DNA from: Pacificibacter marinus
GTDB taxonomy: Bacteria > Pseudomonadota > Alphaproteobacteria > Rhodobacterales > Rhodobacteraceae
NCBI RefSeq assembly: GCF_018860665.1
Contig: NZ_JAHKPK010000040.1
Coordinates: forward strand, 1-64,000
DNA: 64,000 nt
Direction: 5' to 3'
Both the position numbers and the translations under genes were made by a program. Below, piece by piece: positions 1 to 8,617 of the stretch (the stretch's first letter is position 1; the number at the start of each line of letters is the position of its first letter). Below the pieces are notes generated by a model. It was given only the letters and a program-made list of their open reading frames with translations, searched no databases and was not told where the DNA came from.

Positions 1-153
1 GTTCGCGGCGAATGGCTGGGACAATACATCTTCGAAACGATTGAGGAGGCACAAGACCAGGCGACTGAATGGCTCTGGACTTACAACAACGAGCGGCCCA
101 ACATGGGCATCGGCGGCATAACTCCCGCAATGAAATTGAAAACAGCCGCATGA
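1..153 (+). CDS. IS3-family transposase OrfB, C-terminal fragment
   Basis: The reading frame is open from the window edge and ends with TGA at 151-153. The 50 visible residues contain the characteristic end of the IS3-family integrase catalytic core: the stretch EWLWTYNNERPNMGIGG followed by a TPAMKLK motif. This is the region just after the last catalytic Glu of the DDE domain in that family. Only the 3' part is visible, so it cannot be judged whether the whole transposase is intact. The recognition is from family knowledge; the function is DNA strand transfer for IS movement. Confidence 0.85.
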   Translation, partial: VRGEWLGQYIFETIEEAQDQATEWLWTYNNERPNMGIGGITPAMKLKTAA

Positions 154-192
154 ATTCTATGGCTGGACCCCATTAAAAATGGGGGGATTACC
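1..192 (+). mobile_element. IS3-family element, right end
   Basis: The first 153 bases encode the C-terminus of an IS3-type transposase and are followed by a short non-coding tail containing a GGGGGGATTACC motif that I take as the right terminal end of the element. The exact boundary (about 190-193) cannot be fixed because the left end and the target-site duplication lie outside the window. The tail runs directly into the 3' end of a PAS-domain gene on the other strand, so the element appears to have landed in that gene. Confidence 0.65.
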
Positions 193-1210
193 CTAAGACC
201 TTAATGCTGGCCTCTTTTATAGCTTTACCAGATTCAGTCGCATAACTTTGTAATAGTTTTTCTCGGTTTTCACCTTCGAAAACACTGTCATTAAAAACAC
301 GTGTCTCCGAATGTGGTCGATCGCATTGTGTTTGCAGTTCTTTTAAGAGTTCAGCGACAGCGGCAAGGAACAGCGCTGCGTCCACTTGGACGGACACCTC
401 GGACGACACTGTTCGTTTCGCTCCTTTTTCATTTCTGAAGCCATCCAAATGGCCCTGAACTTCGTCGGACATCAATCGATAATTTTGTGAAATAGCCGAA
501 ATAGGGCCGCCTGCGGGCTCTAAACGTGAAGCAACAATGCGCATATTAGACGGAATCCCGCGAATGGCGTCAAAGAAATCAAACAGCTTTTTTTGCTCAT
601 CGCTCAACTCTAAAAGTTGGCGAGACATCGCCTCGAGCGCAAAGGTGAGTTTACTCGAGCTGCGGGAGAGCGCAACGTCACGTGCAGAAATTTCTTGTCC
701 GATTGCGTGAGACGAAAACGATTCGTAATCGTCGAAACCTTCGGTTTTGAGGGACGCCAAAATAAGCTCGGCACTCTCTTCAGCAGAAAGGCCTTCGTGC
801 TCTTGTTCCAACACCCTCGCGTACAACTCTCGCGTTTTATCGAACAATGCTGACGACGGTTTCAGCCCAATCGACAAGTAACCATTCTCAACAGGTGAAA
901 TGATAGCATAAACCCAGTAGGATTTGCCATTCTCACATTGGTTTAAGATATATACGCCAGCGGATTCACCTTGTTGAAGGTGTTTCCAAAGAATATGAAA
1001 TACTCCTTTTGGCATTTCAGGATGACGGACAACGTTGTGGGAGGCCCCCAGCAGCGCGTCCCATTCGAACCCAGAGACACGCTGAAAAACATCGTTGCCT
1101 CCAGCGATTATCCCGTGTTCATCAGTGGCCGAGAATAACAGTTCGTCGAAACCGAGCCGACCGTCGTCAAGATGGCTTTGAAACGTTGATGTGCTGTGTT
1201 GAAAAGTCAT
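188..1210 (-). CDS. PAS-domain sensory protein, 3' end replaced by IS terminus
   Basis: The 340-residue product has an N-terminal PAS domain (about residues 22-120) of the Aer/chemotaxis type, with the motif RHPEMPKGVFHILW followed by a YWVYAIISP strand. Residues 120-340 are helical and carry no kinase, GGDEF or methyl-accepting module. The stop codon (TAA, 188-190) and the last Gly codon fall in the presumed IS end, so the natural C-terminus is probably lost. Related roseobacter proteins, as I recall them, continue for some further residues. No strong Shine-Dalgarno is seen before the ATG at 1210. It is divergent from a broken EAL gene, and both may once have served motility or c-di-GMP sensing. 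Ligand and partner are unknown. Confidence 0.75.
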   Translation of the reverse strand: MTFQHSTSTFQSHLDDGRLGFDELLFSATDEHGIIAGGNDVFQRVSGFEWDALLGASHNVVRHPEMPKGVFHILWKHLQQGESAGVYILNQCENGKSYWVYAIISPVENGYLSIGLKPSSALFDKTRELYARVLEQEHEGLSAEESAELILASLKTEGFDDYESFSSHAIGQEISARDVALSRSSSKLTFALEAMSRQLLELSDEQKKLFDFFDAIRGIPSNMRIVASRLEPAGGPISAISQNYRLMSDEVQGHLDGFRNEKGAKRTVSSEVSVQVDAALFLAAVAELLKELQTQCDRPHSETRVFNDSVFEGENREKLLQSYATESGKAIKEASIKVLG

Positions 1211-1549
1211 GATCTGCCCAGATATTGTTTACGCCCACATACAAACAATTTGTTCTTGCTATATCGTTAAGAGATCTCGTCTTAAGTCGTGGCGTGTCAC
1301 AGCGCTCCTAACTGTGCGCGGTCAAATGTGTCGTTGTTTATGCGCTAAACCCCTTAAAATCTGAATCAACCTTCATGCAATCGGCATCTTTTCCACATGA
1401 CCTGAACTACATTTCAATGAAATCAAAGCCTTAAAACTTTTACCCAAAATCAATATAAAATTGCTTAAAATTCACCAATTTACCTGCCGTTATCTACTCT
1501 GAGCCATGTTGTTTCAATGACGAACAATCGGCGCACGAAGGAGTCAGAG
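1211..1549. other. 339-bp divergent intergenic region
   Basis: This gap separates the PAS gene and the EAL gene, which are transcribed away from each other. It is AT-rich towards the EAL side. It must hold promoters for both, but I could not identify a convincing -35/-10 pair, a CtrA-type box or a hairpin. No coding potential is evident. Confidence 0.5.
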
Positions 1550-2377
1550 ATGACCAGTTCAATTTCATTACAGGGCGGCTTTGACAGCCCATTGTCTGCC
1601 GCGATAACAGAACGCGATCGCAACACCATGCAAATGGTGCGCGACGCAATCAAAGCAAAACAGGTCATGTTAGCGTATCAACCCATCGTACAAACGCTGC
1701 GCCCTGACCGCCCTGCGTTTTACGAGGGACTTCTGCGTGTTTTGGACAAAAATGGACGTGTCATTCCTGCACGCGAATTTATCGAAGTCTCTGAAACGTC
1801 AGAAACAGGGCGCGAACTTGACTGTTTGGCCATCGAAATCGGGTTACAAACCCTGTTGGAACAACCAAATATTCGCTTATCTATTAATATGTCAGCACGA
1901 TCCATAGGTTACCCACGATGGAAAGAAACGTTGCTGAATGGGCTAGCGAAAGATGAAACCATCGCAGAACGCTTGATTCTAGAAATCACTGAAAGTTCGG
2001 CTATGATTATGCCCGACATGGTCAGTTTTTTTATGACCGAGCTGCAGGCTAAAGGTATATCATTTGCGTTGGATGATTTCGGCGCTGGGTATACTGCTTT
2101 TCGGTACTTTAAAGATTTTTATTTCGACATGGTCAAAATCGATGGTGCATTTATTCGTGACATTGCGAACACGCCAGACAATTAAGTACTGACCCAAGCA
2201 CTCATCTCAATTGCTCGACATTTCGATATGTATACCGTTGCAGAGTTTGTCGAAACGAAGGAGGATGCTGATTATCTTTCTTCTATTGGAGTCGACTGCT
2301 TACAAGGGCATTATTTCGGCGCAGCAACAATCGATCCTCTGTGGAAACAGCGCTCTGTACATAAAATTGCCAGCTAA
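1550..2377 (+). pseudogene. EAL-domain c-di-GMP phosphodiesterase with an in-frame stop
   Basis: From the ATG at 1550 (GAAGGAG at 1537-1543, 6 bases upstream) a single EAL domain is read. Recognisable elements are FYEGLLRVL (the EAL motif itself reads EGL), SINMSARSIG, LEITESSAM, the DDFGAG loop and VKIDG. Codon 212 is TAA (2183-2185), where EAL domains normally continue. After it the same frame carries on without another stop to 2377 and encodes the expected end of the domain, including the AEFVET and QGHYFGAA motifs. A single C-to-T change (CAA to TAA) explains this. The shortened 211-residue product lacks conserved C-terminal elements and is probably inactive. An upstream ATG at 1517 is possible but lacks a good ribosome-binding site. 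Confidence 0.85.
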
Positions 2378-2526
2378 ACTGGATTTTTATGGAAAGTAAG
2401 GCGACCTGACCATTGATTATGATGCAGTCGCGGCATAGTCTTGAGTCGGGGAGTGCGCAACTTTGTTGCAAAAAATTCGCCTTATTGGCAATCTCCCTCT
2501 AAATTTTTAGGAGAGATAGCACTATC

Positions 2527-3702
2527 ATGACAAATGTCGTAATCGCCTCGGCCGCTCGCACCGCCGTTGGTAGCTTTGCCGGCTCTTTTGCCAATACGCC
2601 AGCACATGACCTTGGTGCCGCAGTCCTTGAAGCCCTAGTTGCGCGCGCCGGTATTGAGAAAACCGAAGTCTCTGAAACCATTCTAGGCCAAGTTTTGACT
2701 GCAGGCCAAGGCCAAAACCCTGCTCGCCAAGCACATATCCTTGCTGGTTTGCCACAAGAATCTTCGGCGTGGAGCATCAATCAAGTCTGTGGATCTGGTC
2801 TACGCACCGTCGCATTGGCAACTCAACATATTATGCTTGGAGATGCAGACATCGTTTGCGCTGGCGGACAAGAAAACATGTCCTTGTCTCCCCATGTCGC
2901 CAACCTTCGCGCAGGCCATAAGATGGGCGATATGCAGTTCATCGATTCGATGATCAAAGACGGCTTGTGGGACGCATTTAACGGCTACCACATGGGCATC
3001 ACCGCTGAAAACGTTGCCAAGAAATGGGACATCTCGCGCGAAATGCAAGATGCCTTTGCATTGGCATCGCAGAACAAAGCGGAAGCTGCGCAGCTGGCTG
3101 GTAAGTTTGTGGATGAGATTATTCCGTTCACGGTCAAAACCCGTCGCAGTGAAACTGTTATAGACGCAGACGAATACATCCGTCACGGCGCGACACTTGA
3201 AAGTATGCAAAAACTGCGCCCTGCGTTTGATCGCGAAGGCACTGTGACTGCCGGCAATGCCTCTGGCCTCAACGATGGCGCGGCAGGCGTTTTGCTAATG
3301 TCCGCCGAAAACGCCGCCAAACGCGGCATCAAGCCACTTGCACGCATTGCATCCTATGCAACAGCGGGTCTGGACCCTTCCATTATGGGCGCGGGCCCGA
3401 TCCGAGCATCACAAAAAGCGCTTGAGAAAGCTGGCTGGAAAGCGGCAGATCTAGATCTTGTTGAAGCCAATGAAGCTTTCGCCGCACAGGCCTGTGCCGT
3501 AAACAAAGACATGGGTTGGAACCCAGAGATTGTGAACGTCAATGGTGGCGCGATCGCGATTGGTCACCCAATCGGTGCTTCTGGTGCGCGCATTCTCAAC
3601 ACTTTGTTATTCGAAATGCAGCGTCGCGATGCGAAAAAAGGTCTCGCAACACTTTGCATTGGTGGTGGCATGGGCGTCGCTCTGTGCGTTGAGCGCGATT
3701 AA
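2527..3702 (+). CDS. phaA: Acetyl-CoA C-acetyltransferase (beta-ketothiolase)
   Basis: A 391-residue thiolase, the usual length for PhaA/AtoB, which condenses two acetyl-CoA to acetoacetyl-CoA in the cytosol. The acylated cysteine is in NQVCGSGLR (Cys 88). The C-terminal catalytic motifs [10 protein letters not shown] and CIGGGMG are intact. An AGGAGAG ribosome-binding site lies about 10 bases before the ATG. It is the first gene of a two-gene unit with phaB, which points to polyhydroxybutyrate precursor supply rather than beta-oxidation. An intercistronic hairpin separates it from phaB. No polymerase gene (phaC) is in the window. Confidence 0.95.
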   Translation: MTNVVIASAARTAVGSFAGSFANTPAHDLGAAVLEALVARAGIEKTEVSETILGQVLTAGQGQNPARQAHILAGLPQESSAWSINQVCGSGLRTVALATQHIMLGDADIVCAGGQENMSLSPHVANLRAGHKMGDMQFIDSMIKDGLWDAFNGYHMGITAENVAKKWDISREMQDAFALASQNKAEAAQLAGKFVDEIIPFTVKTRRSETVIDADEYIRHGATLESMQKLRPAFDREGTVTAGNASGLNDGAAGVLLMSAENAAKRGIKPLARIASYATAGLDPSIMGAGPIRASQKALEKAGWKAADLDLVEANEAFAAQACAVNKDMGWNPEIVNVNGGAIAIGHPIGASGARILNTLLFEMQRRDAKKGLATLCIGGGMGVALCVERD

Positions 3703-3710
3703 CAAAGACT

Positions 3711-3735
3711 CACTGCGCAACCATTTTGCGCAGTG
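3711..3735 (+). other. Perfect intercistronic hairpin between phaA and phaB
   Basis: CACTGCGCAA (3711-3720) pairs perfectly with TTGCGCAGTG (3726-3735) across a CCATT loop. No T-run follows, so it does not look like an intrinsic terminator. It may protect the 3' end of the phaA message, act as a processing or attenuation point, or cap a separately initiated phaB transcript. Confidence 0.7.
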
Positions 3736-3776
3736 ATACACCTTTATTTTTGAAATTACTCGCCGGGGAGGGCACA

Positions 3777-4499
3777 ATGGCTAGAGTTGCACTTGTAACA
3801 GGAGGCACGCGCGGAATTGGCGCTGCCATCTCGACGAAATTGAAGGCTGAAGGCTATGAGGTCGCGGCGAATTTTGCTGGCAATGAAGACGCTGCCGCAA
3901 AATTCACGGCCGAAACAGGCATTCAAACATTTAAGTGGAATGTCGCGGACTATGATGCCTCAAAAGCAGGAATCGCCGCAGTCGAAGACGCTCTAGGTCC
4001 AATTGACGTCGTTGTCGCAAACGCAGGTATCACACGCGATGCGCCGTTTCACAAAATGACCCCTCAGCAATGGCATGAGGTGATTGATACAAATCTCACA
4101 GGCGTCTTCAACACAGTTCACCCTGTGTGGCCCGGTATGCGCGAACGCAAATTCGGACGCGTGATCGTTATTTCATCGATCAATGGTCAAAAAGGTCAAT
4201 TCGCACAGGTGAACTATGCCGCGACCAAAGCGGGTGATCTGGGTATTGTAAAATCACTGGCCCAAGAAGGCGCGCGCGCAGGCATCACAGCGAATGCGAT
4301 TTGCCCCGGCTACATCGCGACCGAAATGGTTATGGCAATCCCCGAAGAGGTTCGGAACAAAATCGTCGCGGGTATACCTGCGGGCCGCCTTGGCGAGCCA
4401 GAAGAAATCGCGCGCTGCGTCGCGTTTTTGGCAAGTGATGATTCGGGCTTCATGAACGGGTCTACGATTTCCGCAAATGGCGCACAGTTTTTCGTTTAA
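3777..4499 (+). CDS. phaB: Acetoacetyl-CoA reductase
   Basis: A 240-residue classical short-chain dehydrogenase, the normal PhaB length. The Rossmann motif TGGTRGIG is at the N-terminus, NAG at about residue 83, and the catalytic Ser and YxxxK in SSINGQKGQFAQVNYAATK. In the PHB pathway it reduces acetoacetyl-CoA to (R)-3-hydroxybutyryl-CoA with NADPH. The start was chosen at the ATG at 3777, which has GGGGAGGG just upstream; an in-frame TTG at 3726 would lie inside the intercistronic hairpin. It is followed by a clear intrinsic terminator. Confidence 0.93.
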   Translation: MARVALVTGGTRGIGAAISTKLKAEGYEVAANFAGNEDAAAKFTAETGIQTFKWNVADYDASKAGIAAVEDALGPIDVVVANAGITRDAPFHKMTPQQWHEVIDTNLTGVFNTVHPVWPGMRERKFGRVIVISSINGQKGQFAQVNYAATKAGDLGIVKSLAQEGARAGITANAICPGYIATEMVMAIPEEVRNKIVAGIPAGRLGEPEEIARCVAFLASDDSGFMNGSTISANGAQFFV

Positions 4500-4522
4500 A
4501 TTAAATGCATGCGTAACAATTC

Positions 4523-4547
4523 GGGTCGCCTACGGGCGGCCCTTTTT
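4523..4547 (+). terminator. Rho-independent terminator after phaB
   Basis: GGGTCGCC (4523-4530) and GGCGGCCC (4535-4542) form an 8-bp stem with one G-T pair and a TACG loop, followed by TTTTT. It lies 23 bases after the phaB stop codon and closes the phaAB unit. Confidence 0.85.
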
Positions 4548-4584
4548 GTTGACCTGAACATACTAAGCGGACATAGATCGAACC

Positions 4585-5448
4585 ATGTCTCAACGCTCCG
4601 CAACCTTCATTGGATTTATCGCTATTATACTGTGGGCGCTACTCGCGCTTTTGACAGTCGGCACAGATCCTGTACCGCCCTTCCAATTGAATGCGCTTTG
4701 CTTTTCAATCGGCGGGATCATCGGGCTTGCATGGATTGCGACAACCAAAAGTTGGTCTGATCTTAAGCGCGTCCCCCTGTCGGTGTATGTCTTTGGAACG
4801 CTGGGGCTTTTTGGTTATCATTTTCTTTATTTCTCAGCCTTGCGCGCAGCGCCACCGGCAGAAGCAGGGCTAATCGCCTATCTTTGGCCGTTGCTGATCG
4901 TTTTGTTTTCAGGGCTTTTACCTGGCGAGCGTCTACGCCTGCTCCATATTGTTGGGGCGGTCATATCTTTTGCTGGCGCCAGCTTGATTGTCGCTGCAGG
5001 TGCCGAATTCGAAATTGAGAGCCTATTCGGATATGGGCTTGCACTGGCCTGTGCATTTACTTGGTCCGCCTATTCCGTTTTGTCGCGGCGGCTGGGCGAT
5101 ATCCCGACTGCTTCGGTTACTGTGTTTTGTTTGGCAACAGCCCTGCTATCAACCCTCGCGCATGTATTTTTGGAAACCACGGCTTGGCCAACCGCACCTA
5201 TAGGGTGGCTGTCCATCTTGGCGCTTGGAATGGGGCCTGTTGGAGCGGCGTTTTATGTCTGGGATATCGGGATAAAGCGCGGAAATATTCAAATTTTGGG
5301 CACCGCATCCTATGCCGCACCACTGCTGTCCACACTTATACTGGTTGTATTTGGCGTCACAGCTCCAAAGGGATCACTTTTTCTATCAGCCATTTTAATC
5401 ACGTTAGGCGCCGGCTTGGCAGCATATGCGAGCCGCCAAACCGATTAA
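4585..5448 (+). CDS. DMT-superfamily (EamA) transporter
   Basis: A 287-residue inner-membrane protein with about ten hydrophobic helices arranged as two EamA repeats. It resembles the YddG-type branch (a PPFQLNAL segment early, then GYHFLYFSALRAAPPAEAGLIAYLWPL, of which the RAAPPAEAGLIAYLWPL part is characteristic). Members of this superfamily export amino acids or other small metabolites by proton coupling; the substrate here cannot be told from sequence. It appears to be transcribed alone, just after the phaB terminator, and its Shine-Dalgarno is weak. Confidence 0.85.
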   Translation: MSQRSATFIGFIAIILWALLALLTVGTDPVPPFQLNALCFSIGGIIGLAWIATTKSWSDLKRVPLSVYVFGTLGLFGYHFLYFSALRAAPPAEAGLIAYLWPLLIVLFSGLLPGERLRLLHIVGAVISFAGASLIVAAGAEFEIESLFGYGLALACAFTWSAYSVLSRRLGDIPTASVTVFCLATALLSTLAHVFLETTAWPTAPIGWLSILALGMGPVGAAFYVWDIGIKRGNIQILGTASYAAPLLSTLILVVFGVTAPKGSLFLSAILITLGAGLAAYASRQTD

Positions 5449-5453
5449 AAAAT

Positions 5454-5618
5454 CTATGCCGACAGGCGAGAAATTTCTTCTTTGAGACGGAGTTTTTGTT
5501 TCTTCATCGCTGCAACTTTAAGTGCATCGATACTTGGCGAACGTTGGGCACTTTCAACGGCATCAGCAAGGTTTTGGTGTTTTTTCTTCAACTCATGGAT
5601 GTGGGAACTCAATGTCAT
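5454..5618 (-). CDS. YdcH/DUF465 family small protein
   Basis: A 54-residue, highly charged, probably coiled-coil protein starting MTLSSHIHELKKKHQ and ending KLRLKEEISRLSA. The pattern of an N-terminal HxLxxKH-like segment, an acidic middle and a K-rich C-terminal helix fits the DUF465/YdcH family, which has no known function. The ATG at 5618 is preceded by AGAGAGG at good spacing, so it is preferred over an ATG 60 bases upstream. It is convergent with the DMT transporter, with only five bases between the two stop codons. Confidence 0.8.
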   Translation of the reverse strand: MTLSSHIHELKKKHQNLADAVESAQRSPSIDALKVAAMKKQKLRLKEEISRLSA

Positions 5619-5756
5619 TTCAAATCCTCTCTCTCGTGTTGACTGGCTCATTTTAAAGCCACACAAAGAGTGCAGCATATTTTTTGAGTCTTGTCACCTA
5701 TCTGTTACGAAACATGTCAGTGGACCGATCTTGGCACGCAAAACCTTGCCAATTTC

Positions 5757-6515
5757 TTAATCATCCCAGCACAAAGCCGCTGAATGTCGCAAAATAGATA
5801 ACGCTTTGTCACTGTAACTGTCGCCATCTCGTTCGTGACGCGGCCCATCATGCATTCGCAAAGGGGCCTCGAGCACGAAATCGGCACGCCCCAGTTTGCG
5901 CGCTTGAACGATGACCAAACGTGCGGCACGACCTGCCCTTGCCTGAATGGGTCGTACACGCACTGAGCCAAGTCGCCCTTCGAGCGCAGACAGAATATCA
6001 AGCAAACGGTCTGCCTTTTGGATCATGGTGAAGTATCCACGAGGCCCAAGCCTGCGCGAGGCGACATCGACCCAAGTGTCCAAAGGTGTTTCACCGCTGA
6101 CCGCGACATCCCGTCCAAAATCGTCGGATGCTGTGGATTTTTCTTTCAAGTAATAGGGTGGATTGGCGATGACATGGTCAAAGCGACGGTCACGCACATG
6201 CAAAGGCAAAGCACGAATGTCCGCCTCTACGACTTCCATGTCCGCGTTGTTTTCTGCTGCATTTCGACGCGCCAGATCTGCATAATAGGGCTGGATTTCG
6301 ACACCAACAAACGTCATGCCCTGTACGCGCGCATTGAGACACAGCGAGGCAGCACCTGCACCGCAGCCAAGTTCTAAAACGGATTGGCCCGCCGCACCTG
6401 GTGTGGCGGCAGCCAGAAGAACAGGATCAACCCCCGCGCGATAACCACGCGCAGGCTGCCTAAGCTGCACCAGACCCATTAAAAATGCGTCAACAGTCTC
6501 GGACTGATCCGTCAC
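5757..6515 (-). CDS. tRNA1(Val) (adenine37-N6)-type methyltransferase
   Basis: A 252-residue class I SAM-dependent methyltransferase. The SAM-binding motif I is LELGCGAGAAS (about residues 46-56), followed by an acidic EIQPYY strand end, and the catalytic NPPYY motif of N6-adenine methyltransferases is present. This matches the TrmN6/YfiC family, which methylates A37 of tRNA-Val in Escherichia coli; an rRNA or other target is possible. Its start overlaps the stop of the upstream 72-residue gene by four bases (ATGA), so the two are translationally coupled. Confidence 0.82.
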   Translation of the reverse strand: MTDQSETVDAFLMGLVQLRQPARGYRAGVDPVLLAAATPGAAGQSVLELGCGAGAASLCLNARVQGMTFVGVEIQPYYADLARRNAAENNADMEVVEADIRALPLHVRDRRFDHVIANPPYYLKEKSTASDDFGRDVAVSGETPLDTWVDVASRRLGPRGYFTMIQKADRLLDILSALEGRLGSVRVRPIQARAGRAARLVIVQARKLGRADFVLEAPLRMHDGPRHERDGDSYSDKALSILRHSAALCWDD

Positions 6516-6730
6516 TCAGGCTCCAACTCAAACTCATTATCGATAAGAATTTGACGTGCCTCGGCAAGATCATCATTGAGCACCATGAGGCGGCGCGGCA
6601 ATATGCCAACGGACCCTTCTAGCACGCTCATATGGACGTCCATTTCAAAGCAGTTTATATCGTCGCCAGCAAGCAGTGCTTTGGCATAGATGATTTTCAT
6701 CGGGTCAGTTGTGCGTAAGAGCTGTTTCAT
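6512..6730 (-). CDS. DUF2007 family small protein
   Basis: A 72-residue protein beginning MKQLLRTTDPMKIIYAKALL and ending with a DNEFELEPE segment. The pattern of a short beta-alpha-beta fold with an IYAKALLAGDDINCF centre fits DUF2007, a putative signal-transducing domain. The role is unknown. It is the first gene of a two-gene unit with the methyltransferase and is divergent from the polyprenyl synthase gene across about 50 bases. Confidence 0.8.
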   Translation of the reverse strand: MKQLLRTTDPMKIIYAKALLAGDDINCFEMDVHMSVLEGSVGILPRRLMVLNDDLAEARQILIDNEFELEPE

Positions 6731-6782
6731 GTTTCCGATTTAACGGCAGACGGTTTGATTTGTCGAGTGAAGGACCTGAAGA

Positions 6783-7781
6783 ATGAGCCTTGATAACGCA
6801 ACTGTTAAGCCACATGAAAAATTAGCAGCGGCACTCGCCTCAGAATTGGCAGAGGTCAATACACTTATCAAAGAGCGCATGGCCTCTAAACATGCGCCAC
6901 GTATTCCTGAAGTGACCGCGCATTTGGTCGAGGCAGGCGGCAAACGCTTGCGCCCGATGCTGACACTCGCGGCGGCCAAAGCCTGCGGATACGACGGCCC
7001 CTATCACATTCATCTCGCCGCCACGGTCGAGTTCATTCATACGGCCACATTGCTGCATGACGATGTTGTTGACGAAAGCGCCCAGCGCCGCGGTCGCCCG
7101 ACCGCGAACCTGTTGTGGGACAACAAATCATCGGTGCTTGTGGGCGACTATCTGTTCGCACGCTCATTCCAATTAATGACTGAATGTAATTCTATGCGTG
7201 TGATGCATATTTTATCTGGCGCTTCAGCTACGATTGCCGAAGGTGAAGTGTTGCAACTGACGGCCGCGCAAGATTTGGCCACGACGGAAGACATTTATCT
7301 GCAAGTTGTTCGAGGAAAAACCGCAGCGTTGTTTTCAGCCGCGACAGAAGTTGGCGGCGTAATTGCCGAGGCCGACCCTGCGATCACCCAAGCCCTGTAC
7401 AACTATGGGGACGCCTTAGGCATATCGTTCCAAATCGTTGACGACTTGCTGGATTACGAGGGCACTGGCGAGACTGGCAAGAACATCGGCGATGATTTCC
7501 GCGAACGTAAGCTGACGCTGCCCGTGATCAAAGCTGTGGCCAAAGCAGACGATACGGAGCGCGCGTTTTGGGTGAAAACCATCGAAAAGGGCAAGCAAGA
7601 CGATGGTGATCTAGAGCACGCGATTGCCTTGCTCAAAAAGCACAACACATTGGCCGAGACACGTCTTGAGGCCCTGAACTGGGCTGAAAAAGCCAAAGCA
7701 GCGTTGATCACATTACCAGACAGCGACATTCGCCAAATGTTGAGTGACATCGCAGATTACGTTGTCGCGCGTCTGCGCTAA
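6783..7781 (+). CDS. ispB: Trans-polyprenyl (octaprenyl/decaprenyl) diphosphate synthase
   Basis: A 332-residue all-helical prenyltransferase that elongates farnesyl diphosphate with isopentenyl diphosphate to make the ubiquinone side chain. The first aspartate-rich motif is LLHDDVVDES and the second is DDLLDYEG, both intact; GGKRLRPML is the substrate-binding lead-in. Product chain length cannot be read with certainty; decaprenyl is usual in this bacterial group. ispE lies convergently next to it and ubiA is in the same window, all in isoprenoid/quinone supply. Confidence 0.93.
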   Translation: MSLDNATVKPHEKLAAALASELAEVNTLIKERMASKHAPRIPEVTAHLVEAGGKRLRPMLTLAAAKACGYDGPYHIHLAATVEFIHTATLLHDDVVDESAQRRGRPTANLLWDNKSSVLVGDYLFARSFQLMTECNSMRVMHILSGASATIAEGEVLQLTAAQDLATTEDIYLQVVRGKTAALFSAATEVGGVIAEADPAITQALYNYGDALGISFQIVDDLLDYEGTGETGKNIGDDFRERKLTLPVIKAVAKADDTERAFWVKTIEKGKQDDGDLEHAIALLKKHNTLAETRLEALNWAEKAKAALITLPDSDIRQMLSDIADYVVARLR

Positions 7782-7789
7782 AACAAAGA

Positions 7790-8617
7790 TCAAGCGGGCA
7801 AAGTACTGGCCGCTTTCACCCACCACCATGGATTACTCTGCGCTATCTGCGCTGCGGCCATTTCTGCCGTAAGCCTGTCTGGATAGATCGCAAAGCAGGT
7901 CGCGCCTGAGCCGGACATCCGCGTCAACAAAACCTCGGGCGAAAGCGCCAAAGCCACCAGCACTGCGGCCACTTCGGGGGCAAGTTTTGCAGCTGGACTT
8001 TGCAAATCATTGCGCTGCGTGCCCAGCCAATCTGTAAACGCAAGACTGTCTGGCCAGTGCGGCAACTCTTCGGGCATTGGGCGATTATCTTTGCGCGCCA
8101 ACTGCGCAAAGACCGCTGGCGTCGACACTTCTACCCCGGGGTTGACCAAAACAAGATGCAAAGATGGCAGTTTAACCGGCGTTAAAACATCACCAATGCC
8201 CTGCATGCGCGTCGATTTAGACGCCAGACACACCGGCACATCGGCACCAAGCAGCAAAGCATGATCGGAAGTCATCTGCGGGCCACCAAGGCGCATCGCT
8301 GCGCGAATCGTCGCCGCAGCATCCGCGGATCCGCCCCCTATGCCTGAGGACGGCGGAAGATGTTTATCCAACGTCAACTCCATCGGAAAGCCGCAAGCTG
8401 TTGCCGCCTTCACGACCAAATTGCTATCCCCCAAAGGCACGCCTTGCGCGAATGGCCCGGTGACCGCAAGGCGTGTTTTATCGGCGACCTCTGCCGTGAT
8501 TTGATCGCCAACGTCCACAAACGCGACAAGACTATCAAGCATGTGATAGCCATCATGACGCTGTCCTGTCACATGAAGTGACAGATTGATTTTTGCTGGC
8601 GCAAAGACTTTAACCAT
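7790..8617 (-). CDS. ispE: 4-diphosphocytidyl-2-C-methyl-D-erythritol kinase
   Basis: A 275-residue GHMP-family kinase of the MEP isoprenoid pathway; it phosphorylates the 2-hydroxyl of CDP-methylerythritol with ATP. The N-terminal APAKINLSLHVTG and the glycine-rich ATP loop PPSSGIGGGSADAAA are clear, as is the C-terminal MSGSGATCF motif. Its start overlaps the end of the upstream TPR-protein gene by eight bases, so the two are co-transcribed. Confidence 0.93.
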   Translation of the reverse strand: MVKVFAPAKINLSLHVTGQRHDGYHMLDSLVAFVDVGDQITAEVADKTRLAVTGPFAQGVPLGDSNLVVKAATACGFPMELTLDKHLPPSSGIGGGSADAAATIRAAMRLGGPQMTSDHALLLGADVPVCLASKSTRMQGIGDVLTPVKLPSLHLVLVNPGVEVSTPAVFAQLARKDNRPMPEELPHWPDSLAFTDWLGTQRNDLQSPAAKLAPEVAAVLVALALSPEVLLTRMSGSGATCFAIYPDRLTAEMAAAQIAQSNPWWWVKAASTLPA

